Shown: positions 1-8,793, counted from the stretch's first letter. The stretch: DNA of 64,000 bases from CAYVTZ01 sp964454685 (GCA_964454685.1 CAYVTZ010000004.1:52740-116739), one strand, 5' to 3'. The notes: generated by a model from the sequence alone, not told the origin. Numbers and translations are program-made.

Positions 1-997
1 TTATCACCGCCTCAATGTTGATGTATTCATCCGTCACAAAAAGCTGCTTGGTCTCGTGCAAATTAGGGCTGTTCACACGCTCCATCAGCAATCGAAACGC
101 TTCGTCCGCCATCTTGTCATAAGGCAGCGGCAGTTCAATCACGCCCGGCATCATAGAGCTGGTCCAGCTAGCGGGTACCAGCGCCAAAATCAGCGGACGC
201 CGCTCCGGCGCAATCCCCATCACTTCCAGTGCCTTTTGTACAGATTCCTTGATCTGGCTGCACGAAGTCAGCACCACGCTGGGCGGTTCCTCCTGCGATA
301 GAATGCGGATCGCCGCATTGAGCGCGCTCTCCCTGTCATAGCTTGCCGTTGCGCAATAATCAAGATTGATCTCGCCATGCATATCGTGATGTGCCGAAGC
401 AAACCCGTTGAAAATTTCTTTCTCCAGCGTATATTCGCGCGGCCCCACAATGATTCCCATATTACGATAGCCGCGCTGTAACATCTGCTTAATCGCAGTG
501 TAAGCGGCTTTTTTGGCATCCACCGCAATAAAGTCGGTGTTGAGTTTTGCAATCATGCGCTGCAAAAAGACAATCTTAAGACCCCGCTCACGCAGTTCCC
601 GAAACAGATCCGCATTTGCCGGCTGGCATGTCATCAACAGTACGCCATCCTTGTTGTACATCAATGCTTGATTCAGCAGCTTGGTTTCCAAATCCGCATC
701 TTCATTCGTGGTATGCAGATTCGCCGTATAGCCCAGCTTTGCGCCCAGCACGGAAAGATTGGTGTGCATGAGCGATAATGATTTGTCGATGATGTTGGGC
801 AAAATCACGTCAAACTGCATCGTCTTGCTTTGCTTTAAAGTCGATGCAATGGCATTGGGAACATAGCGCAGTTCCTTCATCGCCTGCTCCACGCGTTCAA
901 CCTTGTCTAAGCGCACGCCCTTTGCGCCGTTGATCACATTAGACACCGTCCCATGCGATACCCCGGCAAGGCGTGCAACGTCCTTCATTGTAGCCAT
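1..997 (-). CDS. LacI-family transcriptional regulator (partial, cut by window edge)
   Basis: Probable repressor of the adjacent sugar operon. The ATG at 997 opens MATMKDVARLAGVSHGTVSN, the standard LacI/GalR helix-turn-helix, followed by the hinge (RYVPNAIASTLKQ) and a periplasmic-binding-protein-like effector domain. About 332 codons are open and the frame leaves the window at base 1, so the last few residues are missing; family members are usually 330-345 residues. It is the last visible gene of the minus-strand operon, starting 27 bp after the deoC stop. Family knowledge: the protein binds a palindrome with a central CpG and responds to a sugar or sugar phosphate. Candidate sites lie near 8982-8993 and 9162-9169. 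The effector cannot be predicted from the sequence. Confidence 0.93.
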   Translation of the reverse strand, partial: MATMKDVARLAGVSHGTVSNVINGAKGVRLDKVERVEQAMKELRYVPNAIASTLKQSKTMQFDVILPNIIDKSLSLMHTNLSVLGAKLGYTANLHTTNEDADLETKLLNQALMYNKDGVLLMTCQPANADLFRELRERGLKIVFLQRMIAKLNTDFIAVDAKKAAYTAIKQMLQRGYRNMGIIVGPREYTLEKEIFNGFASAHHDMHGEINLDYCATASYDRESALNAAIRILSQEEPPSVVLTSCSQIKESVQKALEVMGIAPERRPLILALVPASWTSSMMPGVIELPLPYDKMADEAFRLLMERVNSPNLHETKQLFVTDEYINIEAVI

Positions 998-1024
998 GCT
1001 TGGCTCCCCTCACTGACCGCCGAA

Positions 1025-1759
1025 TCAGTATCCACCGCCAAGTTCCGCTCCTGCTTCAATAAACAGCGCGCCAGCCTTGTCTCGCTCCACTGCATCCAGC
1101 AAAATTTCTTTGGAAGAACGTGTGCCAATGCGCACCGTTCCCGTTGCAATCACCGCCAGCGCCTGATCCAGCGTTTTCACGCCGCCGGCCGCCTTCACTT
1201 TCATGCCGTCCGCATGCGCCACCATCAGCTTCAAATCCTCAATGGTCGCACCGCCCCCGGCATATCCGGTTGAAGTTTTGATAAAGTCCGCTCCCGCCTT
1301 TTTGCAAAGCTCACAGCACTTGATCTTCTCTTCCTGCGTCAGGTAATAATTCTCAAAAATCACCTTCAGCAGCGCGCCGCCTTCATGCGCCGCCTTCGCA
1401 ACCTGAGCAATTTCATCCTGAACGTAGTCATATTCCCCCGACTTCATTCTGCCGATGTTGATGACCATGTCCACTTCCACCGCGCCTTTGCGCACTGCAT
1501 CCTGCGTCTCAAAGACCTTGGTTTCTGTGGTGCAGGTGCCATGCGGAAATCCAATCACAGTCGTCGCCAGCACATCCGAACCTTTCAGTTCTTCGCACAC
1601 AATGGGCAAGTCAGAGGGTCTCACACACACCGAAATACACTTGTACTCCTTTGCAAGCGCACAGCCTTCCTTCAACTCCTGCACCGTGATGTCCGGGCGC
1701 AGCAGCGAATGATCGAGTACATCTGCAATTTCCTGAATCGTAATTGATTTCTTTTCCAT
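1025..1759 (-). CDS. deoC: Deoxyribose-phosphate aldolase (DeoC family), copy 1
   Basis: Class I aldolase that in characterised relatives cleaves 2-deoxyribose 5-phosphate to glyceraldehyde 3-phosphate and acetaldehyde. The 244-residue protein has the Schiff-base lysine motif (DFIKTSTGY), the EVDMVINIG segment with the conserved Asp, and the phosphate-binding KAAGGVKT strand of the TIM barrel. I chose the ATG at 1759 because GGAAGG precedes it; an upstream in-frame ATG at 1780 has no ribosome binding site. It follows a second DeoC-type gene by about 40 bp, between sugar ABC transporter genes and a LacI gene. The real substrate may be another deoxy sugar phosphate; that is inference. Confidence 0.9.
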   Translation of the reverse strand: MEKKSITIQEIADVLDHSLLRPDITVQELKEGCALAKEYKCISVCVRPSDLPIVCEELKGSDVLATTVIGFPHGTCTTETKVFETQDAVRKGAVEVDMVINIGRMKSGEYDYVQDEIAQVAKAAHEGGALLKVIFENYYLTQEEKIKCCELCKKAGADFIKTSTGYAGGGATIEDLKLMVAHADGMKVKAAGGVKTLDQALAVIATGTVRIGTRSSKEILLDAVERDKAGALFIEAGAELGGGY

Positions 1760-1800
1760 ATTTCTCACGCTTCCTTCCATGTTTTTTTAGTAATTGACGA

Positions 1801-2481
1801 TTATTTCACCGCATCCAGAATGGAAAGCGCCGCCTTCATCCCGATTCCAAAGCGCGTTGCTCCCGCATTGTAATACGCTTTGATGTCATCCAGGTTCCGC
1901 ACACCGCCCGCAACCTTGATTTTGACCCGATCCCCCACCGTCTTTTTCATGATTTCTACGTGATGCACCTCTGTGGGCATAGGAGAATATCCCGTTCCCG
2001 TTTTCACATAATCCGCGCCCGCCTGCGCCACAATCTCGCTGCCTAGCGCAATTTCATCATCCGTCAAATAGGTCACTTCCAAAATCACCTTCAACGGGTA
2101 CGCTCCCACCGCATCTTTCACGCGCTTGATGTCCTCACGCACGTAGTCCAATTCGCCGCTCTTGAGCTTGGACACACAAATTACCATATCAAATTCCGTG
2201 CAACCACGCTTCATCATCTGCTGCACCTGAAACACCTTGTCCTCTGTAAAATCTGTCCCCGTGGGGAATCCAATGGGCGCCCCCATAATGACGTTGGTGT
2301 CCGCTCCAAGACAGTTTCGCAGATACTCCACATGGCAGGGCATCACAAACGCCGCAATAAACCGGTGCGCATTCGCCGCTTCCGCCAGCTTCTTCACGTC
2401 ATTTTGTGTGGTTGGCACAGATAACGCACTGATATCGATGATTTTAGGCAGATTTTCATAGGTAAAGATTTCATTTTGCAT
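1801..2481 (-). CDS. DeoC-family aldolase, copy 2
   Basis: Second, diverged DeoC-type TIM-barrel aldolase of 226 residues. The lysine motif is kept (DYVKTGTGY) and so is the phosphate-binding strand (KVAGGVRN). The segment that reads DMVIN in most DeoC proteins is DMVIC here, so an asparagine near the active site is replaced by cysteine. Start is ATG 2481 behind GAGGAGA; an in-frame start 30 bp upstream has no such site. Copies 1 and 2 are clearly different in sequence, so this is not a recent duplication. Two aldolases in one operon suggest either two related substrates or a specialised role for this one. The family is secure, the substrate is not. Confidence 0.85.
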   Translation of the reverse strand: MQNEIFTYENLPKIIDISALSVPTTQNDVKKLAEAANAHRFIAAFVMPCHVEYLRNCLGADTNVIMGAPIGFPTGTDFTEDKVFQVQQMMKRGCTEFDMVICVSKLKSGELDYVREDIKRVKDAVGAYPLKVILEVTYLTDDEIALGSEIVAQAGADYVKTGTGYSPMPTEVHHVEIMKKTVGDRVKIKVAGGVRNLDDIKAYYNAGATRFGIGMKAALSILDAVK

Positions 2482-2517
2482 GGTCTTTTCTCCTCTTTCA
2501 AAAAAGTTCATCGTGAA

Positions 2518-2562
2518 AAGAAGAAACGCTGCTTTCGTTCCCTATTCCCAACGTTTCTTCTT
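2518..2562 (-). promoter_or_regulatory. 11-bp perfect inverted repeat before deoC copy 2
   Basis: AAGAAGAAACG (2518-2528) is exactly complementary to CGTTTCTTCTT (2552-2562) across a 23-bp spacer, ending 37 bp upstream of the aldolase start. In RNA it would form a hairpin in the leader of the two aldolase genes; as DNA it could be a regulator site. No T-run follows on the minus strand, so it is not a typical terminator. Confidence 0.45.
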
Positions 2563-2617
2563 GTTTCGCATATTTCTTCCATTCGTTGTTTCTAAATCAC
2601 ACTTTTAAGCTTTTATG

Positions 2618-2770
2618 CGAATCACCACTGGCTTAACCGGTGGTATACATAAGCTCTGTCAGGGCCTTTCGCCAGCTGCTCCTGACGGTGCTCTAAGTGA
2701 TAAGTCTCGTCATCTCCCAAACAGTCGTTTTCCGCATGCTTCGTTTACGCAACAGCGTTATCGTGTCCGT
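2618..2770. repeat. Structured non-coding element between ABC ATPase and aldolase genes (possible IS200/605-like or palindromic-repeat remnant)
   Basis: This gap in the sugar operon contains two clear stem-loops. ACCACTGG (2624-2631) pairs with CCGGTGGT (2637-2644) over the loop CTTAA, and CTGTCAGG (2656-2663) pairs with CCTGACGG (2681-2688), each with one wobble. A GATAA/TTATC pair flanks the rest (about 2699-2763). Neither strand carries a convincing gene. The arrangement resembles the palindromic ends of IS200/IS605 elements or their TnpB-associated RNAs, but no transposase is present. A riboregulator acting between cistrons is the alternative. The assignment is tentative; the hairpins are directly visible. 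Confidence 0.4.
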
Positions 2771-2775
2771 GGTCT

Positions 2776-4299
2776 TTATTCGCCCACCGCATGTTTGTCC
2801 AGCGTAAAGCTCATGATCTTCACCTGATCCGCCTCGTCGTGCATCAAAATGCCGCGCAGCTCGCCATGGTGCATCACCATGATGCGGTCGCACACAGACA
2901 GCACCTCCGGCAGCTCTGACGACAGGAACACCACCGAAACACCCTGCTTGGACAGTTCGTCAATCAAGCGATAGATCTCCGTCTTTGCGCCGATGTCAAT
3001 GCCGTGTGTCGGCTCGTCCATAAAGAGGATGCGCGGGTTGTTCATCAGCCAGCGTGCAATGATGCACTTCTGCTGATTCCCGCCCGAAAGGTTTGCAATA
3101 CCCTGCTGCAACGAAGGTGTCTTAATGCTCAGTTTCTTTACATATTCGTCCGAAACACCTTTGGATTTTTTCAGATCGATGAATCCTGCTTTGTTGGTCA
3201 AGCGCTTCATATAAACGGAGGTCATGTTATCCTCTACCGTCATTTTCAGGAACAATCCCTGAATTTTGCGCCCTTCCGGCACCAAACCCATCCCAAGATT
3301 GATGGCGTCCTCCGTGCCGGTAATCTGCACCTCTTTGCCGTCCACATAAATGGTGCCCGTTTTCATCATCTGCGCGCCAAAAATGCACTGCAATAATTCG
3401 GTTCTGCCTGCGCCCACCAGTCCGGTTAGCCCCAGCACTTCACCCTCATATAGGTCGAAGGATACATCTCGCACCTTATCCTGCATGTCCGAAACATTCT
3501 TCACAGACAAAATCGGTGCGCGTTTTTCGTAGTCACGGATAAATTCGCGATGTGCCTTTTGGTCAAAGTCACGACCCACCATCAGGCTGATCATGGTGTG
3601 CTCGTCCATCTCGGATTTGGGGCGCGTGTCAATGTGCGTTCCATCGCGCAGCACCGTAATCGTGTCGGCAATCTTCATGATCTCTTCCAGTTTGTGAGAG
3701 ATGTACAGGATCGCAACGCCCTGCTGTCTCAAACGATCCACAATATTCAAAAGGAATTCGATTTCCGCATTGGTCAGGGATGAGGTCGGCTCGTCCATAA
3801 TCAGCATCTGCGCATTCAGCGAGATTGCCTTACAGATTTCCAAAAGCTGCATTTCGGAAACACTCAGCTTTTTCACCAACACATTCGGCTTGATATAATT
3901 AACGCCCAGCTCATTCAGCAGCCGTTTGCATTCCGTTTCCATTCCCTTGCGGTCAATGAATCCCCCACGTTTCGACATCATTCTGCCCATGAAAACATTT
4001 TCTGCGGCAGTCATATGGGGTGCCAGCGAAAGCTCCTGATGGATCATTGCAATCCCCGCTTTGTTGGCTTCCTTCGGTTCCGAAAAATGAACCGTTGATC
4101 CGTTGAATTCAACACTGCCTTCCGTCGCCGGATATACGCCGGAAAGGATATTCATAAGGGTAGATTTCCCCGCGCCGTTCTCGCCTACAATCGCGTGAAC
4201 CTCGCCCCGTTTGATTTCAAAATTAACATTATTGAGTGCCACAACACCCGGAAAACGTTTGGTAATACCGTTAATCTTACAAATCACTTCATTACTCAT
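2776..4299 (-). CDS. Sugar ABC transporter, duplicated ATP-binding protein (RbsA/MglA type)
   Basis: Energises import of a monosaccharide at the inner face of the membrane. The 507-residue protein has two fused nucleotide-binding domains, as in RbsA, MglA and AraG. The first has Walker A GENGAGKST near residue 39, an LSVSEMQ signature and the Walker B MDEPTSSL. The second has a degenerate Walker A (GLVGAGRTEL), signature LSGGNQQK and MDEPTHGID. A degenerate second site is normal for this family. Start is ATG 4299 behind GGAGG. It follows the binding protein gene and precedes the two aldolases, so the imported sugar is probably their ultimate substrate. Confidence 0.95.
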   Translation of the reverse strand: MSNEVICKINGITKRFPGVVALNNVNFEIKRGEVHAIVGENGAGKSTLMNILSGVYPATEGSVEFNGSTVHFSEPKEANKAGIAMIHQELSLAPHMTAAENVFMGRMMSKRGGFIDRKGMETECKRLLNELGVNYIKPNVLVKKLSVSEMQLLEICKAISLNAQMLIMDEPTSSLTNAEIEFLLNIVDRLRQQGVAILYISHKLEEIMKIADTITVLRDGTHIDTRPKSEMDEHTMISLMVGRDFDQKAHREFIRDYEKRAPILSVKNVSDMQDKVRDVSFDLYEGEVLGLTGLVGAGRTELLQCIFGAQMMKTGTIYVDGKEVQITGTEDAINLGMGLVPEGRKIQGLFLKMTVEDNMTSVYMKRLTNKAGFIDLKKSKGVSDEYVKKLSIKTPSLQQGIANLSGGNQQKCIIARWLMNNPRILFMDEPTHGIDIGAKTEIYRLIDELSKQGVSVVFLSSELPEVLSVCDRIMVMHHGELRGILMHDEADQVKIMSFTLDKHAVGE

Positions 4300-4403
4300 T
4301 TGCGTACCTCCGCAATTTTGCAGGGCCGCCGCACTTGGCGACCCCACATAAATCTCTTATCATCGGTTTGCCGGATGTCACTCCAAGTTACAAACCGCTC
4401 GTC

Positions 4404-5537
4404 TTAGAACAATTCCGGGAACAGATCTTTCACGGTCTCAGGCGTAGCGATAACGCCTTCATACCATGTTTCAGCGGGGATTTCTTTGCCGTCAACGAGT
4501 TTGTTGTAAGCATCGATAACCGGCTGATAGCCCTGGTTGAAGGGATCCTGATCGAGGCACGCGGAAACGGTGCCGTTTGCGATGTAAGGAGCGATTTCAG
4601 CCAGTACGTCATGGCAAACCAGTTTGATTTCACCGGCTTTGCCGGCATCTTCGATTGCTTTCGCAGCGCCGGAAGGGCCGCCTGCCGTCACATAGATGCC
4701 TTTGAGGTTCGGGTTCGCTGTGATCAGGTTGGTCGCAACGGTATAAGCTTCTTCTGCTTTGTCGTTGTTCTCAAACTCACCAACGAGCTTCATTTTGTCG
4801 TTTTTGTCCAGTACGTCTCTTGCACCGGTTCTTCTCAATTCGTGACCCAGTACAGAGAAGTCGCCGGTGATGATGCCGTATTCGCCTTCGCCGCCCATCG
4901 CGTCAATCAACGCCTGGCCGCATTTTTGTCCGCCTGCAAAGCCGTCCTGACCGTAGAATGCGTCAGCAACGTTCGGGTCGCCAACCGGTGTGTTGAATGC
5001 GAGCATCAGGATGCCTGCATCTTTGCCGCTCTGGGTTACAGGTGCCAACGCTTCGGAAAGACCAAAGTAGCAGATTGCGTCATAGCCGGTCGCCACAAGG
5101 TTTTCCAGCGTAGAAGCCCATTTCTGTGCGTCGAAATCTTCCACAGAGATGCAGTCAACAGTTGCGTTTTTGTCAGCCAGAATCTTTTTGGAGAAGTTCT
5201 GTCCCACCAGCACTGCTGCGCCAAACGGGTTGTTCTGAACCATAACCGTAGCAATCTTGAGGGGTTTTTCTGCCGATTTGTCAACCGGAACAGACAGCAG
5301 CGTTTTTCCGGGAGGCGCTTCGATTGCCGCCGCCGGAGCCTCGGAAGCCGGAGCCTCAGATGCCGGAGCCTCGGATGCCGGAGCCTCGGATGCCGGAGCC
5401 TCAGATGCCGGAGCCTCGGATGCCGGAGCCTCGGATGCCGGAGCTTCAGATGCCGGAGCCGCAGCCGGAGCCGCGCAACCGGCGAAGAGCGCTACACACA
5501 TCAAAACTGCAATGATTGTGATTAAGCTTTTTTTCAT
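4404..5537 (-). CDS. Sugar-binding lipoprotein of ABC transporter (RbsB-like)
   Basis: Extracellular substrate-binding protein of the sugar importer, 377 residues. The N-terminus MKKSLITIIAVLMCVALF leads to a lipobox ending in AGC, so Cys21 should be lipidated and anchor the protein outside the membrane. After it comes a linker of eight ASEAP repeats, then a periplasmic-binding type I domain of the ribose/galactose group (KIATVMVQNNPFGAA, then HELRRTGARDVLD). Start ATG 5537 is preceded by GAGGAG. It lies between the permease and ATPase genes of the same system. The long Pro/Ala/Ser/Glu linker is a wall-spanning spacer and is encoded by near-identical 15-bp units prone to length change. Confidence 0.95.
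   Translation of the reverse strand: MKKSLITIIAVLMCVALFAGCAAPAAAPASEAPASEAPASEAPASEAPASEAPASEAPASEAPASEAPAAAIEAPPGKTLLSVPVDKSAEKPLKIATVMVQNNPFGAAVLVGQNFSKKILADKNATVDCISVEDFDAQKWASTLENLVATGYDAICYFGLSEALAPVTQSGKDAGILMLAFNTPVGDPNVADAFYGQDGFAGGQKCGQALIDAMGGEGEYGIITGDFSVLGHELRRTGARDVLDKNDKMKLVGEFENNDKAEEAYTVATNLITANPNLKGIYVTAGGPSGAAKAIEDAGKAGEIKLVCHDVLAEIAPYIANGTVSACLDQDPFNQGYQPVIDAYNKLVDGKEIPAETWYEGVIATPETVKDLFPELF
5341..5460 (-). repeat. Eight tandem 15-bp units encoding the ASEAP lipoprotein linker
   Basis: Eight contiguous 15-bp units differ only at a few positions (TCAGATGC, TCGGATGC or TCGGAAGC variants) and each encodes five residues of the linker of the sugar-binding lipoprotein. Being in frame and multiples of three, expansion or loss would change spacer length without breaking the gene. 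Confidence 0.95.
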
Positions 5538-5631
5538 AATTGATTTTTCTCCTCTCAGTTTGTGTTTATTTTTTTTGACCAGTTCAGCCAAACTTGAATT
5601 CTTGTTTACCGCGCACGCAATTCCGTCCGGA

Positions 5632-6630
5632 TTATCTTGCGGCTCTTTTCTTTCTCACAGAGTCGATTGCAACCGCGCCGATGATAACCGCGCCGATGAT
5701 GATCGTCTGCCAGTAGCCGGATACAGCCAAAAGTACGAACATGTTTTGCAGCACACCCATCAAACCCGCGCCGATGATAACGCCAACGACGTTTCCTTCA
5801 CCGCCTGTCATACTGATGCCGCCGATTACAGCCGCCGCAATGGCGTTCAGCTCGATGCCCTTACCATAAGATTGGTCTGCCGCGTTCATCTGTCCCACCA
5901 AAATCAGTCCGCAGATGCCACACAAAATTCCTGTAATCACATAAACGCTGATTGTCGTTTTGTCTACATTGATACCGGACAGCTTTGCCGCTCTCGCGCT
6001 GTTGCCCACGGCATACACATTTCTGCCGGCAAGTGTATATTTTGTAAAGATGAAACCAAACACCAGCACAGCACCCATCACGATAACCGTTACCGGCACC
6101 GGACCGATGTAGCCGCCGCCAAATACGCTGATCCATGTCGCCTGATAGCTGATCGGCGCGCCGTTGGTCAGCAGCAACGCAACGCCGTTGCCGATAGACA
6201 GCATACCCAGTGTTGCAATGAAAGGCGGTACGCCTACCTTCGCCACCAATAGACCGTTAGCTAAGCCAATAGCTGCGCCCATTGCCAAAATCAGCAGCAG
6301 TACAAAAATCGGATTGATGCCCCCCTCCACTGCACGGTTCACAAAGGAACCAAAGCAAGCGGAGCATGCCACTATCGCACCGACCGAAAGGTCAATGCCA
6401 CCCGTAATGATGATCATGGACATACCAACCGCAATAATTGCGATCAACGAGAACTGTCTCAAAATATTAAAAATATTCTTGGCAGTCGGGAAAACGTCCG
6501 GTCGTGCAACACATAGCACCACAACCAGTACGATCAGTGCAAACAGTACGGTCAATTCCGGTTTTGCCAGCACTTTTAAAACCTTGTTCTCCTTCTTCAA
6601 TGCTACTTCTTGCGGATTTTGATTTGACAT
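5632..6630 (-). CDS. Sugar ABC transporter permease (RbsC-like)
   Basis: Membrane channel of the sugar importer, 332 residues with about eight to ten hydrophobic segments beginning near residue 27. The family signature is visible: GGIDLSVGA in the first half and GGISMTGGEG in the cytoplasmic loop that couples to the ATPase. The ATG at 6630 follows AGGAGGAGTTAAG, a strong site. The gene is followed by the binding protein gene, giving the order permease, binding protein, ATPase on the minus strand, which differs from the usual rbsACB order. Ribose, deoxyribose or another pentose are possible substrates; the family does not decide this. Confidence 0.95.
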   Translation of the reverse strand: MSNQNPQEVALKKENKVLKVLAKPELTVLFALIVLVVVLCVARPDVFPTAKNIFNILRQFSLIAIIAVGMSMIIITGGIDLSVGAIVACSACFGSFVNRAVEGGINPIFVLLLILAMGAAIGLANGLLVAKVGVPPFIATLGMLSIGNGVALLLTNGAPISYQATWISVFGGGYIGPVPVTVIVMGAVLVFGFIFTKYTLAGRNVYAVGNSARAAKLSGINVDKTTISVYVITGILCGICGLILVGQMNAADQSYGKGIELNAIAAAVIGGISMTGGEGNVVGVIIGAGLMGVLQNMFVLLAVSGYWQTIIIGAVIIGAVAIDSVRKKRAAR

Positions 6631-6689
6631 CTTAACTCCTCCTGAAACAAAAATCTGTTTTTGAATCGTCTATATCATAATATAGAAAA

Positions 6690-7949
6690 CTATTTTGCGT
6701 TGTATTCACCCAGCACTTCAAACATGGCAAGCATGTTCTCCACCGGCGTCGTCGCCTGAATGTTGTGCACTGTGTTGAATACAAAGCCGCCGCCCGGTGC
6801 AAAGATCGCAAGTCTCTCCCGCACCTCTTTGCGCACATCGTCCGCACTTCCGTTGGACAGCACCCCCTGCGTTTCCACGCCGCCGCCCCAAAACACGAAC
6901 TTGTCTCCGTATTTCTCTTTGAGCATTTTCGCATCCATGTCCGTCGCAGAGCACTGTACCGGGTTCAGAATGTCCACACCCGTTTCCGCCAGATCGTCCA
7001 AAATCTTCACGATGGAGCCACAGCTGTGGAACATGGTTTTCCAGCCCGTATTTTGATGTACCCATTCGTTAATGCGCGTGTGATACGGCTTATAAAAGGT
7101 ACGGTACATATCCGGCGCAATAAATTCGCACCGCTGTGTGCCAAAGTCTGTTCCACTGATCTGAATGACCTGCGGCTTGTCACCAATCGCCGCCTTCAGC
7201 TTCGTCAGCGTTTGCAGCGCGTTTTGCAACTGCATTTCGTAGACTTCGTGCACGTAGTCCGGCGTCAGGTAATGCGCCATCAGCCAGTCCTCAACACTGC
7301 GGATGCCCTTGGTTTCCTTTTGTCCGGGGCCGGGCAATGCAGCAACATCGCCGAATCCGCACATAAAGTTCCCCACATTGATGCCATATTCCGTATTGTT
7401 GTAAATGTCCTCGACCTGCGCTGTGATGTCCGCCACCACCTCGTCGCTCATGACAGGAAAATCGTTTGCAAAATCATTCTTCCCGTCCAAAACGCTCTCG
7501 TCGATGTTACCCTGCCGCACATGATTGTCGAAGTAAAATCCTCCCTTGGGCATCCACGCGCTGTAATCAACGCTCTTGTCCCCCTTCGGGTAAACACGGC
7601 AATCGCCCTCTTGTGTGAAATCATAAGTCAAATCAGCGCTGATCAACATGTCAATCTCGTGGAACCTCCACGGCTTCCATGCGTCGTTCTTGGAGCCGAA
7701 TGTCGTGTAGGGCGACCACGCCCCCTTCACATCAATGCCCAGCGCTTCACGCAGGTCATCCTCCACCAGCCCCAGCATCTGCATCGGCTCATAAACCTTC
7801 ACCGGTCGCTTCTCCAGCCCCAGCGCATCACGCAGTTTGGATAGCGCCACAGCGGAAATACCGGTCACCAGCGAGCTGCCGATGTCCAGCACCACCTTGT
7901 CAGGCTGCTTATGATTTAATGTTTGTGTCAATCGTTCTCGTGCGTTCAT
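6690..7949 (-). CDS. UroD-fold (MtaA/CmuA-like) protein in sugar operon
   Basis: A 419-residue protein of the uroporphyrinogen decarboxylase superfamily, in the branch that includes corrinoid-linked methyltransferases rather than heme enzymes. A FHSCGS segment near residue 310 resembles the His and Cys zinc ligands of that branch, and FWGGGVETQ follows. Start ATG 7949 lies behind a GAGGAGAAGG site. It is encoded between an SDR gene and the sugar permease, so it probably acts on the imported compound or a methylated derivative. No corrinoid protein or other methyltransferase partner is in the window. The superfamily is firm; the reaction is unknown, and a methyl-transfer role is inference. Confidence 0.75.
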   Translation of the reverse strand: MNARERLTQTLNHKQPDKVVLDIGSSLVTGISAVALSKLRDALGLEKRPVKVYEPMQMLGLVEDDLREALGIDVKGAWSPYTTFGSKNDAWKPWRFHEIDMLISADLTYDFTQEGDCRVYPKGDKSVDYSAWMPKGGFYFDNHVRQGNIDESVLDGKNDFANDFPVMSDEVVADITAQVEDIYNNTEYGINVGNFMCGFGDVAALPGPGQKETKGIRSVEDWLMAHYLTPDYVHEVYEMQLQNALQTLTKLKAAIGDKPQVIQISGTDFGTQRCEFIAPDMYRTFYKPYHTRINEWVHQNTGWKTMFHSCGSIVKILDDLAETGVDILNPVQCSATDMDAKMLKEKYGDKFVFWGGGVETQGVLSNGSADDVRKEVRERLAIFAPGGGFVFNTVHNIQATTPVENMLAMFEVLGEYNAK

Positions 7950-8022
7950 TCTGATTCCTTCTCCTCAACGTTCGCGCAAATCGTCTGTCTTTACAGATTG
8001 CGCGTTTCCGGTTCGTTTCCTT

Positions 8023-8793
8023 TTACCAAGCGGTGTACGCGCCATCCACCGGAATGCACGCTCCCGTCGTAAACGTAGAAGCGTCACTCGCCAGATACAG
8101 CACGATGCCTTCCAGCTCATCCGGCGTACCCGGACGACCCATCGGGCTCATACGCATCCATGTATCCACCCATTCTCCGCCGCCTGCAAAGAATTTTTCA
8201 GTCATAGCAGTTTTCATGTATCCCGGGCAAATCGCGTTCACGCGGATGTTGTGCGGCGCCCATTCACACGCCAATGATTTGGAAAGGTGCATCACTGCCG
8301 CCTTGGAGGCGTTGTAGGAGGCCTGCGGCTGCGGGAAGTTGACAATCATGCCGGACATAGAAGCGATGTTGATGATTACGCCGCCCTTCTGCTTGATCAT
8401 CTGCTTTGCGGCAGCCTGACATCCGAAGAATACGCCGTTCAAATTGACGTTGATCACCGCCATCCAATCCTCAGGACTCACATCCTCTGCCGGAATGTGC
8501 TTCGTGATGCCCGCGTTGTTCACCATCACGTCCAGTTTGCCAAAACGCTCCACTGTCTTTTGGATCAGTGCATTGCAGTCCTCCGGCTTGGTTACGTCGC
8601 ACGCCATCGCAACGGCTTGTACGCCGTATTCCTTTGCGATCTCTTTTGCGGTTTCTTCCCCAAGCTGCGTGTTGATCTCCGCAATCACAATGTTCGATCC
8701 CGCCGATGCCAGCGCCTGCGCCATGGCTTTGCCCAATCCCTGCGCACCGCCTGTAACCACGCTAACTTTACCATTCATAGAAAACTTATCCAT
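8023..8793 (-). CDS. SDR-family oxidoreductase, operon copy
   Basis: Classical short-chain dehydrogenase of 256 residues. The glycine motif TGGAQGLG is near residue 15, NNAG follows, and the catalytic Ser, Tyr and Lys are seen in the IASMSG and SYNASKAAV segments. The acidic residue after the second strand (IAEIN) favours NAD(H). I prefer ATG 8793 because AAGG stands nine bases before it, whereas the ATG at 8802 abuts that site. It is the first gene of the minus-strand sugar operon and faces a divergent second SDR gene. Sugar or polyol oxidation is likely; the exact substrate cannot be told. Confidence 0.92.
   Translation of the reverse strand: MDKFSMNGKVSVVTGGAQGLGKAMAQALASAGSNIVIAEINTQLGEETAKEIAKEYGVQAVAMACDVTKPEDCNALIQKTVERFGKLDVMVNNAGITKHIPAEDVSPEDWMAVINVNLNGVFFGCQAAAKQMIKQKGGVIINIASMSGMIVNFPQPQASYNASKAAVMHLSKSLACEWAPHNIRVNAICPGYMKTAMTEKFFAGGGEWVDTWMRMSPMGRPGTPDELEGIVLYLASDASTFTTGACIPVDGAYTAW

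Noticed and set aside
5341..5460. Short regular repeats suggestive of a CRISPR array
   Set aside because: Units are 15 bp without spacers, in frame, and encode a Pro/Ala/Ser/Glu lipoprotein linker.
4335..5525. A long plus-strand open frame (about 396 codons) opposite the sugar-binding lipoprotein gene
   Set aside because: It mirrors the repetitive linker and the strongly supported minus-strand gene, has Arg/Cys/Ser repeats made by the antisense of ASEAP codons, and no ribosome binding site.
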